DNA of 64,000 nt from Oscheius onirici (GCA_932521025.1 OW051471.1:11470001-11534000); one strand, 5' to 3'; counted from the first letter of the stretch, positions 10,101 to 20,545 are shown. The notes: generated from the letters alone by a model not told the origin. Made by a program: numbers and translations.

Positions 10101-12708
10101 ACCAGGTTACATTCCAGCTAACTCCGCTTCTTTTTAGAAAAATCAAATTCCTGCATCTATAATTGGCGAACGGAGAGTAGTACATTGTATGCCAAATAAA
10201 AGGACATATTTCAAATCTTCTTAAGACAGACCACACTATATAGCGTTTAAGTTTAGAGATTAAAGTTTAAAAACGTTAGTGTTTAAAAACATTCTTACCT
10301 CTCCCTCTTGCTAAGCCTGGGATCCTCGTTCACGACCCGCATCCAGCTGTGCATCATTAGATAGGCATCATCGACTCCTATAACATGAGTCATGCTAAAA
10401 CGACGAAAGCCTTACCAATGGCCAGTACGAGGAAAGGTGTCACACAGAGGATGGTACCGAAGCGGATGCTCAACCAGAAAAGAGTTCCCAGAGCGGCAGC
10501 TGTAGCCAACAGGGGACAGATACAGGCAAAGACGGCTTGGAAGGCTTTGTGATGAGACCACTGAAAGAAAAATTGGCTTTACTACACAATAACAGTTACC
10601 TGATTGAGATTCGTACTGTCCAGCCAGACGGTCATCACCGAAAAGATGCTCATGACTGTGAATCCGAGAGCCAAGTAGGGGAAGATTGTGAGTCCTGTCC
10701 TTACAATTTCGTCTCCGATAAAAGTCAGACACATGACGTAGACATCGATATAGTCCGATTCAAAATGTTTGTGGAAATAACTGGCCATTTTCCTCTCAAA
10801 ACCGGCCACATCTTCTCTCTTCCAGTCGGGAGGTGGATTTGCTCGCAACTGCATCATCACAATTTTGACGAAATCAACCGCTCCATTCTCGGAATCAGGG
10901 CTCGTAGTGCTTTGGACACCGAAAAAGTAAGGACTGAGATCAAGCTCCTTTCCGAGAACTTCCATCATGGGAAAGGTTAAGGAGATTCTCGAGTTTGAGT
11001 CATTTCCCATGGTCAGGCCGTTCTGAAAAATGTAAGTAGTGAAAGAGAGACACAAAGAGACAGAGAAATAGAGGGGCAAAGACTCGAGTAATTCCCTTAC
11101 CAGATACTGTCTGATCGGCTCGTTAATTTGGCAAAAATCCGTGCAGAGATCATAAAATGAATGATTCTTAAAGGTTAGGTGAGCTCCAACATGGTCTAGA
11201 GCGTCAACTGAATCCCTTAGCTGTTCATAACGGCCCATGGAGCCTTTGTCCTGAAAATCATATAGAAAAGGCATAAGAAATAACTAAAAAAGTGTGAAAA
11301 ACAAAATTTTACCTTGGCAGTGATGAATAGAAACACACTAATGGGATCCTCTCCCGTTGCTGCAAAGTACTCATTGAAGACACGAGTCTCATCTCGGGAC
11401 CTTGCTCCGAAGGGAGTGTAGCCTAAAACATAGATTTTCAAATCTTGCTGACCAGCCATCTTTTTCACACCCCATTGCGTAGATCGCCTAATCAAGGCGA
11501 AGATGGTTGCGCCAGATCAAAACATACTTACCGGCCTGGTCTTGATTGGATCGAGTAACAGTTTGCAGCGCTGGTACTAAACTTACTGGTTCTCAAACTG
11601 GAACAAGACGAGGAAGTAAACCAAAGTTTCGCAGTAAAGACTCATTTTATAGCTGTTTATAACAACGGAAGTGAGACATCCCGTTGTTTCGCTTTGACCC
11701 AATTGAACCAAGCCTTGCGGATACATTTGCGCCCTACTGTTAATGAGGCTCAAAAAGAAACTCGTGCCAGAAAAAGGAAATTTTCGATTGCTGCTATCGA
11801 ATGGTTTTTTCTCTGCAAGAACCATTTTTAAGCGTAGACAATTTTTTTTTGGGAAGTGAATAGAAACATGGCTTCCCGTGTGGTAAAAAATGTACTGAAA
11901 GAACTCTGTTGTTTAAGGCAGAAAAGTTTTAAAAAAGTAACTGGAATTATAGTCTGTTCAAAAAGAAGAGGGTTTATTTTAGCTTTTCCCCATGAGACCC
12001 ACTTAGCACGAAAAAATTGGATACTCAACCAACAAATTCCACCTTTAGCTGCGTATCTTTCAGATTTGTTGGCTGAGTATCTAACTTTTACATGCTAAGT
12101 GAGTCTCGAAGAGAAGAGCTAAAATATTACGGTAAACCCTCTTCTTTTTGAACAGACCTTAGGACGATTGTTTAGATCCAAGTTGGCACGTCGTAGTTTC
12201 TCTTGTACTAGCTGTCACTGTTATTTTAAAACTGACTGTATCAATAAAGGTGAAAATCTTTCCCATAACAATCTTTAGACGCACTCTAGCGCAACCAGTA
12301 TAATCGGGATCAGGCTTCGAACCCGATCGCCTCTTCCTTGTTTGTCTGCCACGACCTTACGCAACATTGGTCCTGCTAACCTGTTTTTATGTCGTCTTCC
12401 TGCCGTGTGAAGGCTATTTTTGCCGAGGTGACGAGAGTAAAGATGAGAATGACCTGAAAAGTATGGATTCGGGGGCTGTAAAAAAAGTGGCGACCCGTTA
12501 TGACGTCAGCGTCGAAATGGGTTGAGAAATATTTCCGAATAAGCGTAGAAAAGAGCAATAAACGTACCATGATGACAGCTCGGTCATGATCAGCCACAAA
12601 ATAGCCGAGACAACTGAATCCTCGATTTAGGAGCCTGACAAATGCCGGCGGCGGTACGACGGTCATCCCGCTCGCGTCCAAAGAACCCCTCCAGCGCGCT
12701 GACGACAA
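7143..12708 (-). CDS. Patched-related (PTR) membrane protein with sterol-sensing domain
   Basis: A long gene for an RND/Patched-superfamily protein; nematode PTR proteins act in sterol- or lipid-dependent membrane traffic, moulting and cuticle formation. The N-terminal exon carries LNRGFSCLGYFV and an EDDIKTG motif after TM1. A large extracellular loop (11495-10800) follows, then the first TM block (LALGFTVMSIFSVMTVW, VDDAYLMMHSW, SITITSLTNFMAFIVG). The second loop (9280-8470) follows, then the C-terminal TM block (LPSTLSTSGATLVCMMV, GFSVDFPAHVTFHYFRE, FPLLQCGFSTVIFVLCLLF). GFSVDF and VDDAY are the diagnostic PTR motifs. The stop is at 7143. Start 12708 gives a basic leader; Met at 12666 (MTVVPPP) is an alternative. 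Introns host two inverted-repeat elements. Confidence 0.88.
7744..7930. mobile_element. Inverted-repeat element (TATAGTCTGTTC family), copy 1
   Basis: A 187-bp non-coding element in a PTR intron. Left end TATAGTCTGTTCAAAATGTA and right end (reverse complement TATAGTCTCTTCAATATGTA) form near-perfect terminal inverted repeats of about 42 bp ending TTGAATTGGCC. The interior carries TTGGCTGAGTATCCAAC, shared with copies 2 and 3. TA at both ends is compatible with a TA target, as in Tc1/mariner-type MITEs. Confidence 0.8.
11948..12161. mobile_element. Inverted-repeat element (TATAGTCTGTTC family), copy 2
   Basis: About 214 bp in a 5' intron of the PTR gene. The left end reads TATAGTCTGTTCAAAAAGAA, and the right end is the complement of TAAGGTCTGTTCAAAAAGAA. 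An inner inverted repeat around TTGGATACTCAACCAACAAA and TTGGCTGAGTATC is shared with copy 3. No coding capacity. Confidence 0.8.
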
Positions 12709-13290
12709 GCAGGGGCGGGATTTTTCGTCGCTCTCTTTCTCTCCCCCATTCTCGATCCCGTCTACGCCTGTAGCAGCAGCAGAGAGTTTGCTTTAAGTGG
12801 ATGCGGGGTTAGAAATATGGGAGAGAACTGGATAAGACCATTGGTTATCAGTTTCCGGCCGGGGACGTGGAAGAGAGAAAGTTTGTGGACGAGAACGGCA
12901 CGTCTTCCCCCGTACCGGGTGCAAGCGGATTGAGAAATGGGAAAAGAGTGGTATAGGAATAGTCGATTGATAGTCAAAATACCGACTAACCAGAGAACAT
13001 TTTCAGGCTACGGTTAAAAAACTAGCGAAAAATTGCAGATTGGCCACTTGAGACAAGCGCTTGAACAGATTGTCCGCAGGCAAGTCCTAAATTGAACTTT
13101 AGCGACCCTCTTCAAAAACTTTGCCGACTTATGGGCATAACTAATTTCACAAACTGCTTGTATTGTTTGTCACTTTGAAGGCGAAGGAAAACTCGGAGCA
13201 ATTGTCAGCCTGCCAAGCCGGAGAATTTACGAAAAATGCTTAGACATTAGTCAAGAGTAGGTTAAAATTTTAGAAATCTTGCTCAAACTA
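12709..13290. other. Intergenic region upstream of the PTR gene
   Basis: This should hold the PTR promoter. No gene is supported. Only short overlapping ORFs are present, and no TATA box or repeat that I can defend. Confidence 0.5.
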
Positions 13291-14273
13291 GGCTATGGCT
13301 AATGCTTTTGGAGTGAGAACTGTACCAACCAGGCCTTCTGAAGAACGTGGATCCAAGAAGCCAATCACTAATGGTTTACAGAACATCAAGCCAGGTCAGA
13401 GACACACATTAGTCATGGTATCCGTGATTAAATCTTCAAAGTTGAACACTAGGTGAATTGAAAAGAAGCTTTACTGAAGCCAAAAAATAAATGTTCCTGG
13501 CAGTAGAAAGCGCAACTTTAGATTTTCTCCTTCTGTTGGTCGAGCAGCGATTTTTTGTGCGAGCGCGAGCACGAGCGCGAACAGACCGCCCAATTTCTTC
13601 GCGAGCCGATTTTCTGTGCGCGACCGCTCGCCCAACCTAAACCAAACCTCTCGCCCAACCCAACCCAGTCTGTACTGACTAGTCGATATCATGAGGTCTG
13701 TCTGTACATATATATTGAGGATACTGTTATTCTTTGGATACTGTTATTCACTCCAAGAACCCTCTTCTCTTCGGATGTGATCTCGGTCAGGTGAACTACC
13801 TTGAATACCGAATAAACAGTTATTCTTTGGCTTCACCCTCTTACATAAAGATCGATCAGTTTTTCTTCTCTTTAAGGTTCCCAAATGGTTGAAGTGGCAA
13901 AAATACAAAAGATGGCAAAAAGGAGAAGATTGAAGATTGGTGACAAGAAGACAAAACTCTCGACTTTTGTTTCTGTTGTTGTGGTCCACGCACCTATTTT
14001 TAGAGTCTCATCTTCATCACTTTCCCTTTTCCCTCTGTGTCTCACGTCTCTGTTACACCCAACTAAGAGGGTGCAGAGACAAAAGACGTACTGACCCTTT
14101 GGACTCCCCTTTTTAAAATCATTTTTTTTGAACTTTTAGATGAATTTTGATAAAGATTCGGATGAGGATTGTTTTCATAAAATACTCCCACTGAAAACCT
14201 TTGTTTTTAGCCAAAAAATCCCTTGAACGTTCTCAAAGTTCATCGACTAATGACTCTCTTCGTATCATAGCGT
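13291..14273 (+). CDS. Possible small multi-exon gene (hypothetical)
   Basis: A start at about 13294 gives MANAFGVRTVPTRPSEERGS and then KKPITNGLQNIKP before a GT donor (GTCAGAG). Far downstream an acceptor at about 14140 (GAACTTTTAG) opens MNFDKDSDEDCFHKILP. A further acceptor (TTGTTTTTAG) opens KKSLERSQSSSTNDS ending IIAS before TAG at about 14271. Composition (basic start, acidic middle, Ser-rich end) is protein-like, but the intron between would be about 700 bp and exon joining is guesswork. No family recognised. Confidence 0.25.
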
Positions 14274-14338
14274 CATAGTCGGGTTCCGCCCTGTCCTGTC
14301 TTAAACCCTACTCGAACCATCTGCACCCACAAACACAG

Positions 14339-15019
14339 ATGAATCTTCAACGGCTTGGTCTTCTTCTTCTTTCCTTCTTCTTCCCAGCCCTGGCTCTAAC
14401 TGAGCGGGAGCTTCAGAAACTCGTCGCTGCAAATTCGGCCAATGTGAACTACAATGTCAACTACCGCTACATTAATGAGAAGAAGATTGGCGAGGTTGCT
14501 GGAGAGTAGGTTTTTTTCTCACTTTACGGCCTCAACTTCAACTCAAAAACAGAAATACCACAGTTTTTTTAAACTTTTGTTCATTTCGGAACTCATCCAT
14601 TCTTTTTTTCTGAGCTTTATATATTTCTGAGCTTATTCAATGTCTGGGTAAACAGCTTGTCGTCTGTTTAAAAAGAAGAGGGATCACCGTAAGATTTAAG
14701 CTCTTCCCTTCGAGACCCACGTAGCATGCAAAAGTTGGATACTCAGCCAACAAATTGCAAAGTTCGCTGCGTATCTTTCGAATTAGTTGGCTGAGTATCA
14801 AACTTTTGCATGCTTCCTGTGTTCTCGAAGAGAAGAGCTAAAATTTACGGTAATCCCTTTTTTTTGAACAGGCTATAACCCTGGATCTTCAGGCCAGTCT
14901 ACCCACAAGTCAAGTTCCGTCTTCCTCCAGGAGAGCGCATCGCTGTCAGCAGTCGCTTCACTCCGGCTCACTACACGAACCGATTCTTGCCTCCATATCG
15001 ATTAAGACCTTCTCTATAA
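14339..15019 (+). CDS. Small secreted protein, 97 aa
   Basis: Two exons. Exon 1 starts with a clear signal peptide (MNLQRLGLLLLSFLFFPALA) followed by LTERELQKLVAANSANVNYN and YRYINEKKIGEVAGE, ending at GTAGGT. Exon 2 (about 14896-15019) continues in frame with PVYPQVKFRLPPGERIAV and FTPAHYTNRFLPPYRLRPSL, then TAA. There are no cysteines in the mature part, which is tyrosine- and proline-rich at the end. The intron holds an inverted-repeat element. Function and family are not recognised. Confidence 0.65.
14657..14877. mobile_element. Inverted-repeat element (TATAGTCTGTTC family), copy 3
   Basis: About 220 bp, inside the intron of the 97-aa secreted protein gene. Ends GTCTGTTTAAAAAGAAGAGG and (right, complement) CCTGTTCAAAAAAAAGGG are degenerate versions of copies 1 and 2. 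The inner TTGGATACTCAGCCAACAAA and TTGGCTGAGTATC repeat is intact. Non-coding. Confidence 0.75.
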
Positions 15020-15386
15020 ATTGTTGTCATTCTAGTTCCGTTTTGCAACATTTGCTTTCTTTGAAACGATGATGTTCATGCCCCGGGGCAGTCACGGATC
15101 ATTGGAGACGGAGTGGGAGAGATGAGGGAAGGGATATCAAGGTCTCTGGAAATTGAAGTACGTCCGGAAAAATCGAGGGCTAGGAAATCTTGGATCTGCT
15201 CAAAACTGAAGTAACTATTGACTCTAATTGTTCCGTTTTCTAGTCAATTGAACAGTAATTGGTCTCTCTGTGTTTTTCAACAAGAGCCATGTGGTGATCC
15301 TGACCACACATTACGCTTCTTCCTACTCATCTTTTCGTCATATTCCCGGGACGGCTTTTTTTCAATCTGCTTGTAATTAGCTCCTT

Positions 15387-18079
15387 TTGATACCTGTTCC
15401 CACACCTGACATTCCCACAACACTACAACTATTCTCAGCCACGATGGCCATAAGTCCTGCCGAAGTTGGGGCCATGTTCTTCCACACCCTGACTAACAGT
15501 ATTGGATTGGTGGGCAACAGTCTCCTGCTCTATCTTGTTCTGATGAAATCACCGAAAAACATCAAAACTTACTCTGTTCTGATGTTCAATTTCGCTTTGA
15601 CAGACTTCTGTGGCTGTCTCTTTGCCCTCTTCGTCCAACAGAGGATCATCCCGATCGGCTGGAGTCTGGCTTACATTTCCAGTGGACCATGTAAATATTT
15701 TGGACCACTTGTTTGCTATGTCAGGTGAGGTTCCGAGAGAAAATGTCTGGTTGAAGTATTTCGATCTTCGAGAATCCAACGAGCAGCTATAATTTTCAGG
15801 TTAATACGTAGTAACTGATCGGAACTGCTAGGAAAATATCCGTGCTTCCGACGATGATGCAATAGTAATGAACACAATTGTGATGATTTAGTGTGACGAA
15901 CTGACTCATCAGAAGAATCTTTTGAATGGGAACAATCTCTGAAAAGCTCTCAAGAGTTTGCTAGTCGAACGGATAGACCGTTTGGACATTTTCTGGACAT
16001 TCAAAAATTCAAGATATAGCGGTTGACAAACGATTATGCGCGGTACTTTTCGTTACGTAAAATTGCATACAAATTTTATTTAAACTTGTGTACATTTTTT
16101 GTTGTCGCGCGTACAGTTACGGAAGTTTCTCAGCTTAATTCGGGAGAATTTACTGTCTCGATCAGTGCGACTCTCTGGCAGTTTTCTACTGTCCCATTCC
16201 ATTTGCATGGGAAATGAAGATAGTAAAAAAAAGTAAAAGATCCACAGGAACCGTTTGAAAACCTACCAAAAATATCTTACGTCAAAATATCAAGCCCATT
16301 TTTTCAGCTACTCAGCCATGCTCCACTGTTACGCACATTCCTTGTACAGTCTTCTTCTCTCATTCCTCTACCGCTACTACGTTTTAAAGTCCAAAAATTT
16401 GACAGCCAAGAAACTGATCATCATCCTCGTAGCCATCTATCCCTTGTCCTTCTTCCAATTTGTAAGTCTTTCGACATTTTGTCACAAAAAAAGTTTCAGA
16501 TCAGTTTCTGCTTCGCCTCCGACGATCCAGAACTGATTTTACCCATCCTTCACAAAGGTTTCCCGGAATACGAGACTGCTGGTCATATGGTCTCCGGAAC
16601 CATTAACATTTTTGAATGGAAGGCTCTTTTTACTATTCTTCACATGACTCTTCCCGTCTCTCCCATTTATGCTATCATTATTTGGATCAGGAGAGCAATC
16701 ATAAAAACACTCCAGGTGCATAAGATGTCGGAGAGTACGAAGACGATACATCGACAGCTGTTGAACGTGAGTGAAGAAATAGGAAAAATTAGATAGTTGG
16801 TCGAGATCACTAGACGGAAAAATAAAAAGAGAAGGTATTCCGGGGAAAAAGGTCCAGTAGTCATGGAAATCAAGTCTCGAAGATCATTTATTTAGAATAG
16901 TAAGGGAAATAAGTAACCTTGATGATGCGACAGAAATATTGGTTCACGGATCTGGAAATAGGATAGGCTGAGACATTGTGGGCTTTTCAGAGACCACGAG
17001 CAACAGTTCTTGACATGAGACTCTAACCAGTGTACATGTCTCTGACCCAGAGAGACTCCCGCGAGAAAAACTTGTTGCCCTCCCTCATGGGAGGGCGGTT
17101 CCAAAATTTCTTTCAACCTCTACCAGAGCAGGGTCGGAAGCATTGTAATACCTCAAACTTGGGTAATTAAACCAACGACTCTGTCCGTTGTCTGGCTATC
17201 AGAGGTGGCGTCAGAGGCGATCGTACGGCAGAGGCCGGGATGCTCTCGGTCAGAGACGCCGAGGGAACAAATCCAAAATAATTTTATGGGAAACTGTTAC
17301 AGAGCGCTTACAGGTTCTTGGGAAAACAACACTTCCAATATTCTTTGAGCGAGATGAACTTGTTGTAAGTAAGAAATTGCTCTAACATCCATATTCTCTC
17401 CCAAATCTAACCTAAAAGCTTGACAGTTAGTCAATGCCTCCTCTCCGTCTCTGACCCAAAGTCTCCTGGCCTTTGCCCTACCATCACTTCTGTCACCGCC
17501 GCTGATAACCAGACAGCGGGCAGACTCTTCGGTTTAATTACCCAAGTTTGAGGTATTACAATGCTTCCGACCCTGCTCTGGTAGAGGTTGAAAGAAATTT
17601 TGGAACCGCCTTCCCTCATTGGGAAGGCAACAAACACCTTGAATTCAGTACTTTTTCCAATAAGTTTTTTCCGTAGTTCTCAGAATAGTTTTTCTTTTTA
17701 CAAACTATACATTTCCGGCTTAAAGAACGCAAACCTTGCAGGCTCTAACCTTCCAAAGCATCCTACCCGGCCTCTTCCTGATAGCCGTCATCACTTACGC
17801 TCTCGGTCAGACTGGAATCTACAACCATCCTATCTTGGAGTTTAGCACCTTCTTGGTCGTTGGTATCATTCTTTTCTGTGAGAAACGCTATATATTTTAG
17901 GTTTAATGCCAGTGATTTCTCCACTCGGAACTCTCTATTACATTCGTCCTTACCAGCAATGGATTAGGAAGAATATCTTGAGAAAGGATATGAGGCAGGA
18001 GGGGACCTCTACAATTCAGCCTTCAAACCTCTATTCCACTCCTAATGGACCTTCAGATGCTAGTTTTTTTCATGCGTAG
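15387..18079 (+). CDS. Serpentine chemoreceptor, class D-like (srd family)
   Basis: A seven-transmembrane G-protein-coupled receptor, probably for chemosensation in ciliated neurons. Exons: 15387-15724, 16308-16461, 16500-16766, 17742-17877 and 17901-18079, all joining in frame. Motifs typical of SRD proteins include GLVGNSLLLYLVLMKSPKN in TM1, MLHCYAHSLYSLLLSFLYR in TM3, GTINIFEW before TM5, HPILEFSTFLVV before TM7 and SPLGTLYYIRPYQQWIRK at the C terminus. Met 15387 or Met 15444 could start; the second gives a length nearer the family. The 975-bp third intron contains a head-to-head pair of SL1 RNA genes. The 3' end converges on the nucleoside transporter gene, with only about 70 bp between stop codons. 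Confidence 0.8.
17074..17173 (-). ncRNA. sls-1: SL1 spliced-leader RNA gene, pair A, minus copy
   Basis: Donor RNA for SL1 trans-splicing. On the minus strand it begins GGTTTAATTACCCAAG and then TTTGAG, the full 22-nt SL1 exon (17173-17152), followed at once by the donor GTATTA. Downstream come a central stem region, an Sm-type site (GAAATTTTGGAAC) and a 3' hairpin with stem GCCCTCCC/GGGAGGGC ending CAACA. Length is about 100 nt, matching C. elegans SL1 RNA. It lies in intron 3 of the srd-like gene, antisense to it. Confidence 0.95.
17174..17530. promoter_or_regulatory. Shared divergent promoter region of SL1 pair A
   Basis: The 357 bp between the two SL1 5' ends. About 70-80 bp next to each start are similar as mirror images: CTCTGACC, then a block with GCCAGACAACGG or ACCAGACAGCGG ending about 10 bp before the start. 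The same blocks precede the SL1 copies of pairs B and C. Position and conservation fit the proximal sequence element of snRNA-type Pol II promoters. No TATA box is needed for SL RNA genes. Confidence 0.7.
17531..17632 (+). ncRNA. sls-1: SL1 spliced-leader RNA gene, pair A, plus copy
   Basis: The SL1 exon (17531-17552) is complete and followed by GTATTA. The Sm site GAAATTTTGGAAC is intact. The 3' hairpin has stem GCCTTCCC/GGGAAGGC with loop TCATT. It differs from its partner by paired changes in the hairpin stem, so structure is kept. Same orientation as the host srd-like gene. Confidence 0.95.
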
Positions 18080-18541
18080 AGAGCATAAACTTTGAACTTA
18101 TTTTCTTGACCAAAAACACTCCTGGGAGAGTTCATTTATTGGGTACGCTTTCTCACACCTCCAGGGGCTTCGAACAGGGACAGCCAAAGTGTTTTACCAT
18201 GCTTGTAATGGCGGGAGAGAAAGCGAGACCGGACATTAGACCTGGAAAATGAAAAGGCAAAATTTTCTGTCACTCATCCCACCTCCAGTCAAAAACAGTG
18301 CCGCAATATGTCCTGCAACTTTCTGAAGATGAGGCGGTGCTGTTCCAGGAGCATACATCATACTCAAAGAGCCAAAAATGCCAAAACCACATTGGCCACG
18401 ATCCACCACCAGGAATTTGTGAAAAGTATTGGAAGAGATCTGTCGTCGGGAATGTAGTTGCAAAACATGAAGAAGGGAATAAAGAGAAGACGAGCCATGA
18501 GGGGAAAGATGAGTAGTTTTGGAGGAATCTGAAGCCTTCTT

Positions 18542-18644
18542 GTTGCCTTCCCAGAAGAGGGAAGGCGGTTCCAAAATTTCTTTCAACCTCTACATGAGCA
18601 GGGTCGGAAGCATTGTAATACCTCAAACTTGGGTAATTAAACCG
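18542..18644 (-). ncRNA. sls-1: SL1 spliced-leader RNA gene, pair B, minus copy
   Basis: Complete SL1 exon at 18644-18623 on the minus strand, donor GTATTA, Sm-type site GAAATTTTGGAAC and 3' hairpin GCCTTCCC/GGGAAGGC with loop TCTTCT. It starts only about 25 bp from the neighbouring ENT exon, in an intron of that gene and in the same direction. Confidence 0.95.
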
Positions 18645-19012
18645 TAGAGCCTACCCGCTGTCTGGTTATCAGCGGCGGTGACAGAAGTGATGGTACGGTA
18701 GAGGCCAGGAGACTTTGGGTCAGAGACGGAGAGTAAAAGTTGACCACTGCCAGGCAGCTTTTAAGTTAGTTTTAAGTGGGAAAATGGATTTTGTTAGATA
18801 AATTCCATACTTCTGAAAATTCTTCTAAACAAGAAGATCGTGCAAATTAAAATTTCACCAAGAAAATTTAAGATTTTGGTTATTTTCCGCTTAAACACAA
18901 TTTGGCTGAGGACCAATTATGTCTATGCGTCTCTGACCCAAAGTCTCCTGGCCTTTGCCCTACCATCACTTCTGTCACCGCCGCTGATAACCAGACAGCG
19001 GGTAGGCTCTAC
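18645..19012. promoter_or_regulatory. Shared divergent promoter region of SL1 pair B
   Basis: 368 bp between SL1 5' ends. The outer about 80 bp on each side are near-perfect inverted copies (CTCTGACCCAAAGTCTCCTGG, then CACTTCTGTCACCGCCGCTG, then CAGACAGCGGGTAGGCTCTAC). The centre is AT-rich. Same arrangement as pairs A and C. Confidence 0.7.
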
Positions 19013-19115
19013 GGTTTAATTACCCAAGTTTGAGGTATTACAATGCTTCCGACCCTGCTAAAGTAGAGGTTGAAAGAAATTTTGGAACCGCCTTCCCTCT
19101 TCTGGGAAGGCAACA
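19013..19115 (+). ncRNA. sls-1: SL1 spliced-leader RNA gene, pair B, plus copy
   Basis: SL1 exon 19013-19034, donor GTATTA, Sm-type site and 3' hairpin identical in stem to its partner. Its 3' end lies within about 15 bp of the next ENT exon, so the pair fills nearly the whole host intron. Antisense to the host gene. Confidence 0.95.
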
Positions 19116-19897
19116 CACTTGACTTACAAATCTCCAGAATTCCGCCACTAGACTACCCAGAGATGCAAGGACATTGAAAACGAGGAGAACTACCACAACG
19201 TAGTATATTTTACCTGAAAATGGGCTCAATCTCATTTTTAATGCTTACCAAAAGTGGTTCCCCTATAAACTTCGGGGACCGGTATTCCTACCAGCAACGT
19301 GGGATAAACGGACAGACTTACAAAGACGACTAAGAATACGTTTAGAAACTGTACCCAACACTAAAATTTGATTTAAAAATTGAAAAAGAGTCGTTTACCA
19401 GTTTTATTGTTGCCCAGTACTCATTCAGAAGCACATCCTTCAAATATCTCTTCTTGTCAGTTCTTTCCAGTTGTCTCCTCTCATTCCCAAGAGCTAGATA
19501 AAACTTGTAAAAGTTCTGAAAGTACAGGGTGTAACGACTTTTTTGATACCCTACCATACCGTAACTGTTAGCAATGAAACCAAACATGAACCGACTATAG
19601 CCAAGGAAATGGCAAAATAGACTATGGCCATAGTCTTTGTGTCATTTGGAAAGGCTAAAAATCACTCATAAAACCAAAAATATGATTTTTACCCAGAGTG
19701 GCTCCAATTTGAATCAGATTCGTCAAGATTCCACAAATGTTGTTACCAAAAACGAGAGCATTGGTGAACTTGGCTGGAAAGTCAGCTGCTAGACCGTAGA
19801 TTGTGTTTTAAAAGCATTTGTGCGGAAAAAAATTATGCGGAATAACAAGAGAGATGATGTAAAACCAGTGCTCGTCTGAGAATCATGGACTTTGTAC

Positions 19898-20269
19898 AGT
19901 GAAGACTATACTTGAGCACCGAGCCGGCTCGAGGCTGACGGTTTTTTGCGATTTTCTCCAAATCTGATTCAATTTTCTTGATTTTTTTCCAGACATTCGT
20001 TACTGCTTTATTGACTTCTAGCAAACAAGAAATTGGAATTTAAAGTAGTAACTTTCGAGAAAAATGGAAAACATGCCGGCCCGAGCCTCCGAGCTTTTCC
20101 ATTTTTCTCGAAAATTTCTAATTTAAATTCCAATTTCTTGTTTGCTAGAAGTCAACAAAGCAGTAACTAATGTCTGGGAAAAAAATCGAGAAAATTGAAT
20201 CAGGTTTGGAGAAAATCGCAAAAAAACCGTCAGGCTCGAGCCGGCTCGGTGCCCAAGTATAGTGAAGAC
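19898..20269. mobile_element. Fold-back element with 9-bp target duplication (Mutator-like MITE)
   Basis: The element at about 19907-20260 has ends ATACTTGAGCACCGAGCC and (right, complement) ATACTTGGGCACCGAGCC. The arms stay complementary for about 150 bp each (for example CTAGCAAACAAGAAATTGG). It is flanked on both sides by the same nine bases, AGTGAAGAC. Long inverted repeats with a 9-bp duplication are typical of Mutator-like elements. It has no coding capacity and sits in an intron of the ENT gene. Confidence 0.85.
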
Positions 20270-20545
20270 GTACCATCGGGGCTTGGATTCTGCACAATAA
20301 CCAGTACCAAAGTGGCTCCTATGAGGGCCATGTTGGTCATAAGAGATCCGATGATCCTCCATAGAAGTGGCCCTCTAAATTTTATCATAATTTGTTAGAC
20401 AGTCAAGAAGCTGAGCCTTATCCCCAAGATAGGTACATTTTCTCATCGAGAGCCATGTAAACGGCTTGCAGCAAAATACGACTGGAAGTTCACGAGAACG
20501 ATCTGTTTCGACCCCGGAGTTGACAGTAGAATGGCTTGATTTCAT

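Larger units (their letters stand above)
18153..20545 (-). pseudogene. Equilibrative nucleoside transporter (ENT/SLC29), apparently damaged
   Basis: Exons on the minus strand encode ENT-like membrane segments: RIIGSLMTNMALIGATLVLV (about 20355-20280), IYGLAADFPAKFTNALVFGN (19798-19700), VYFAISLAIVGSCLVSLL (about 19620), FLNVFLVVFVSLSVYPTLL (19310-19250), YYVVVVLLVFNVLASLGS (19205-19130), LLFIPFFMFCNYIP (18500-18440), MMYAPGTAPPHLQKVAGH (18360-18300) and GLMSGLAFSPAITS ending at stop 18153. ENTs carry nucleosides by facilitated diffusion. Two lesions are visible: a frame change with missing residues before MMYAPG (about 18365-18380), and an in-frame TAA (19810-19808) just before IYGLAADFP with no intron to remove it. 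The 5' end is not resolved. SL1 pair B and a fold-back transposon occupy introns. Confidence 0.7.

Noticed and set aside
12300-12345. tRNA on the minus strand (T arm ATCGGGTTCGAAGCCTGAT)
   Set aside because: The T arm pairs, but no A box, anticodon arm or 5' acceptor strand fits; the segment is in a PTR intron and is at most a relic.
17074-19115. Long-TIR MITE interpretation of the inverted repeats at pairs A, B and C
   Set aside because: The arms contain the exact SL1 leader, a splice donor, an Sm-type site and a 3' hairpin with compensatory changes, and no flanking target duplications are seen. They are SL1 RNA genes.
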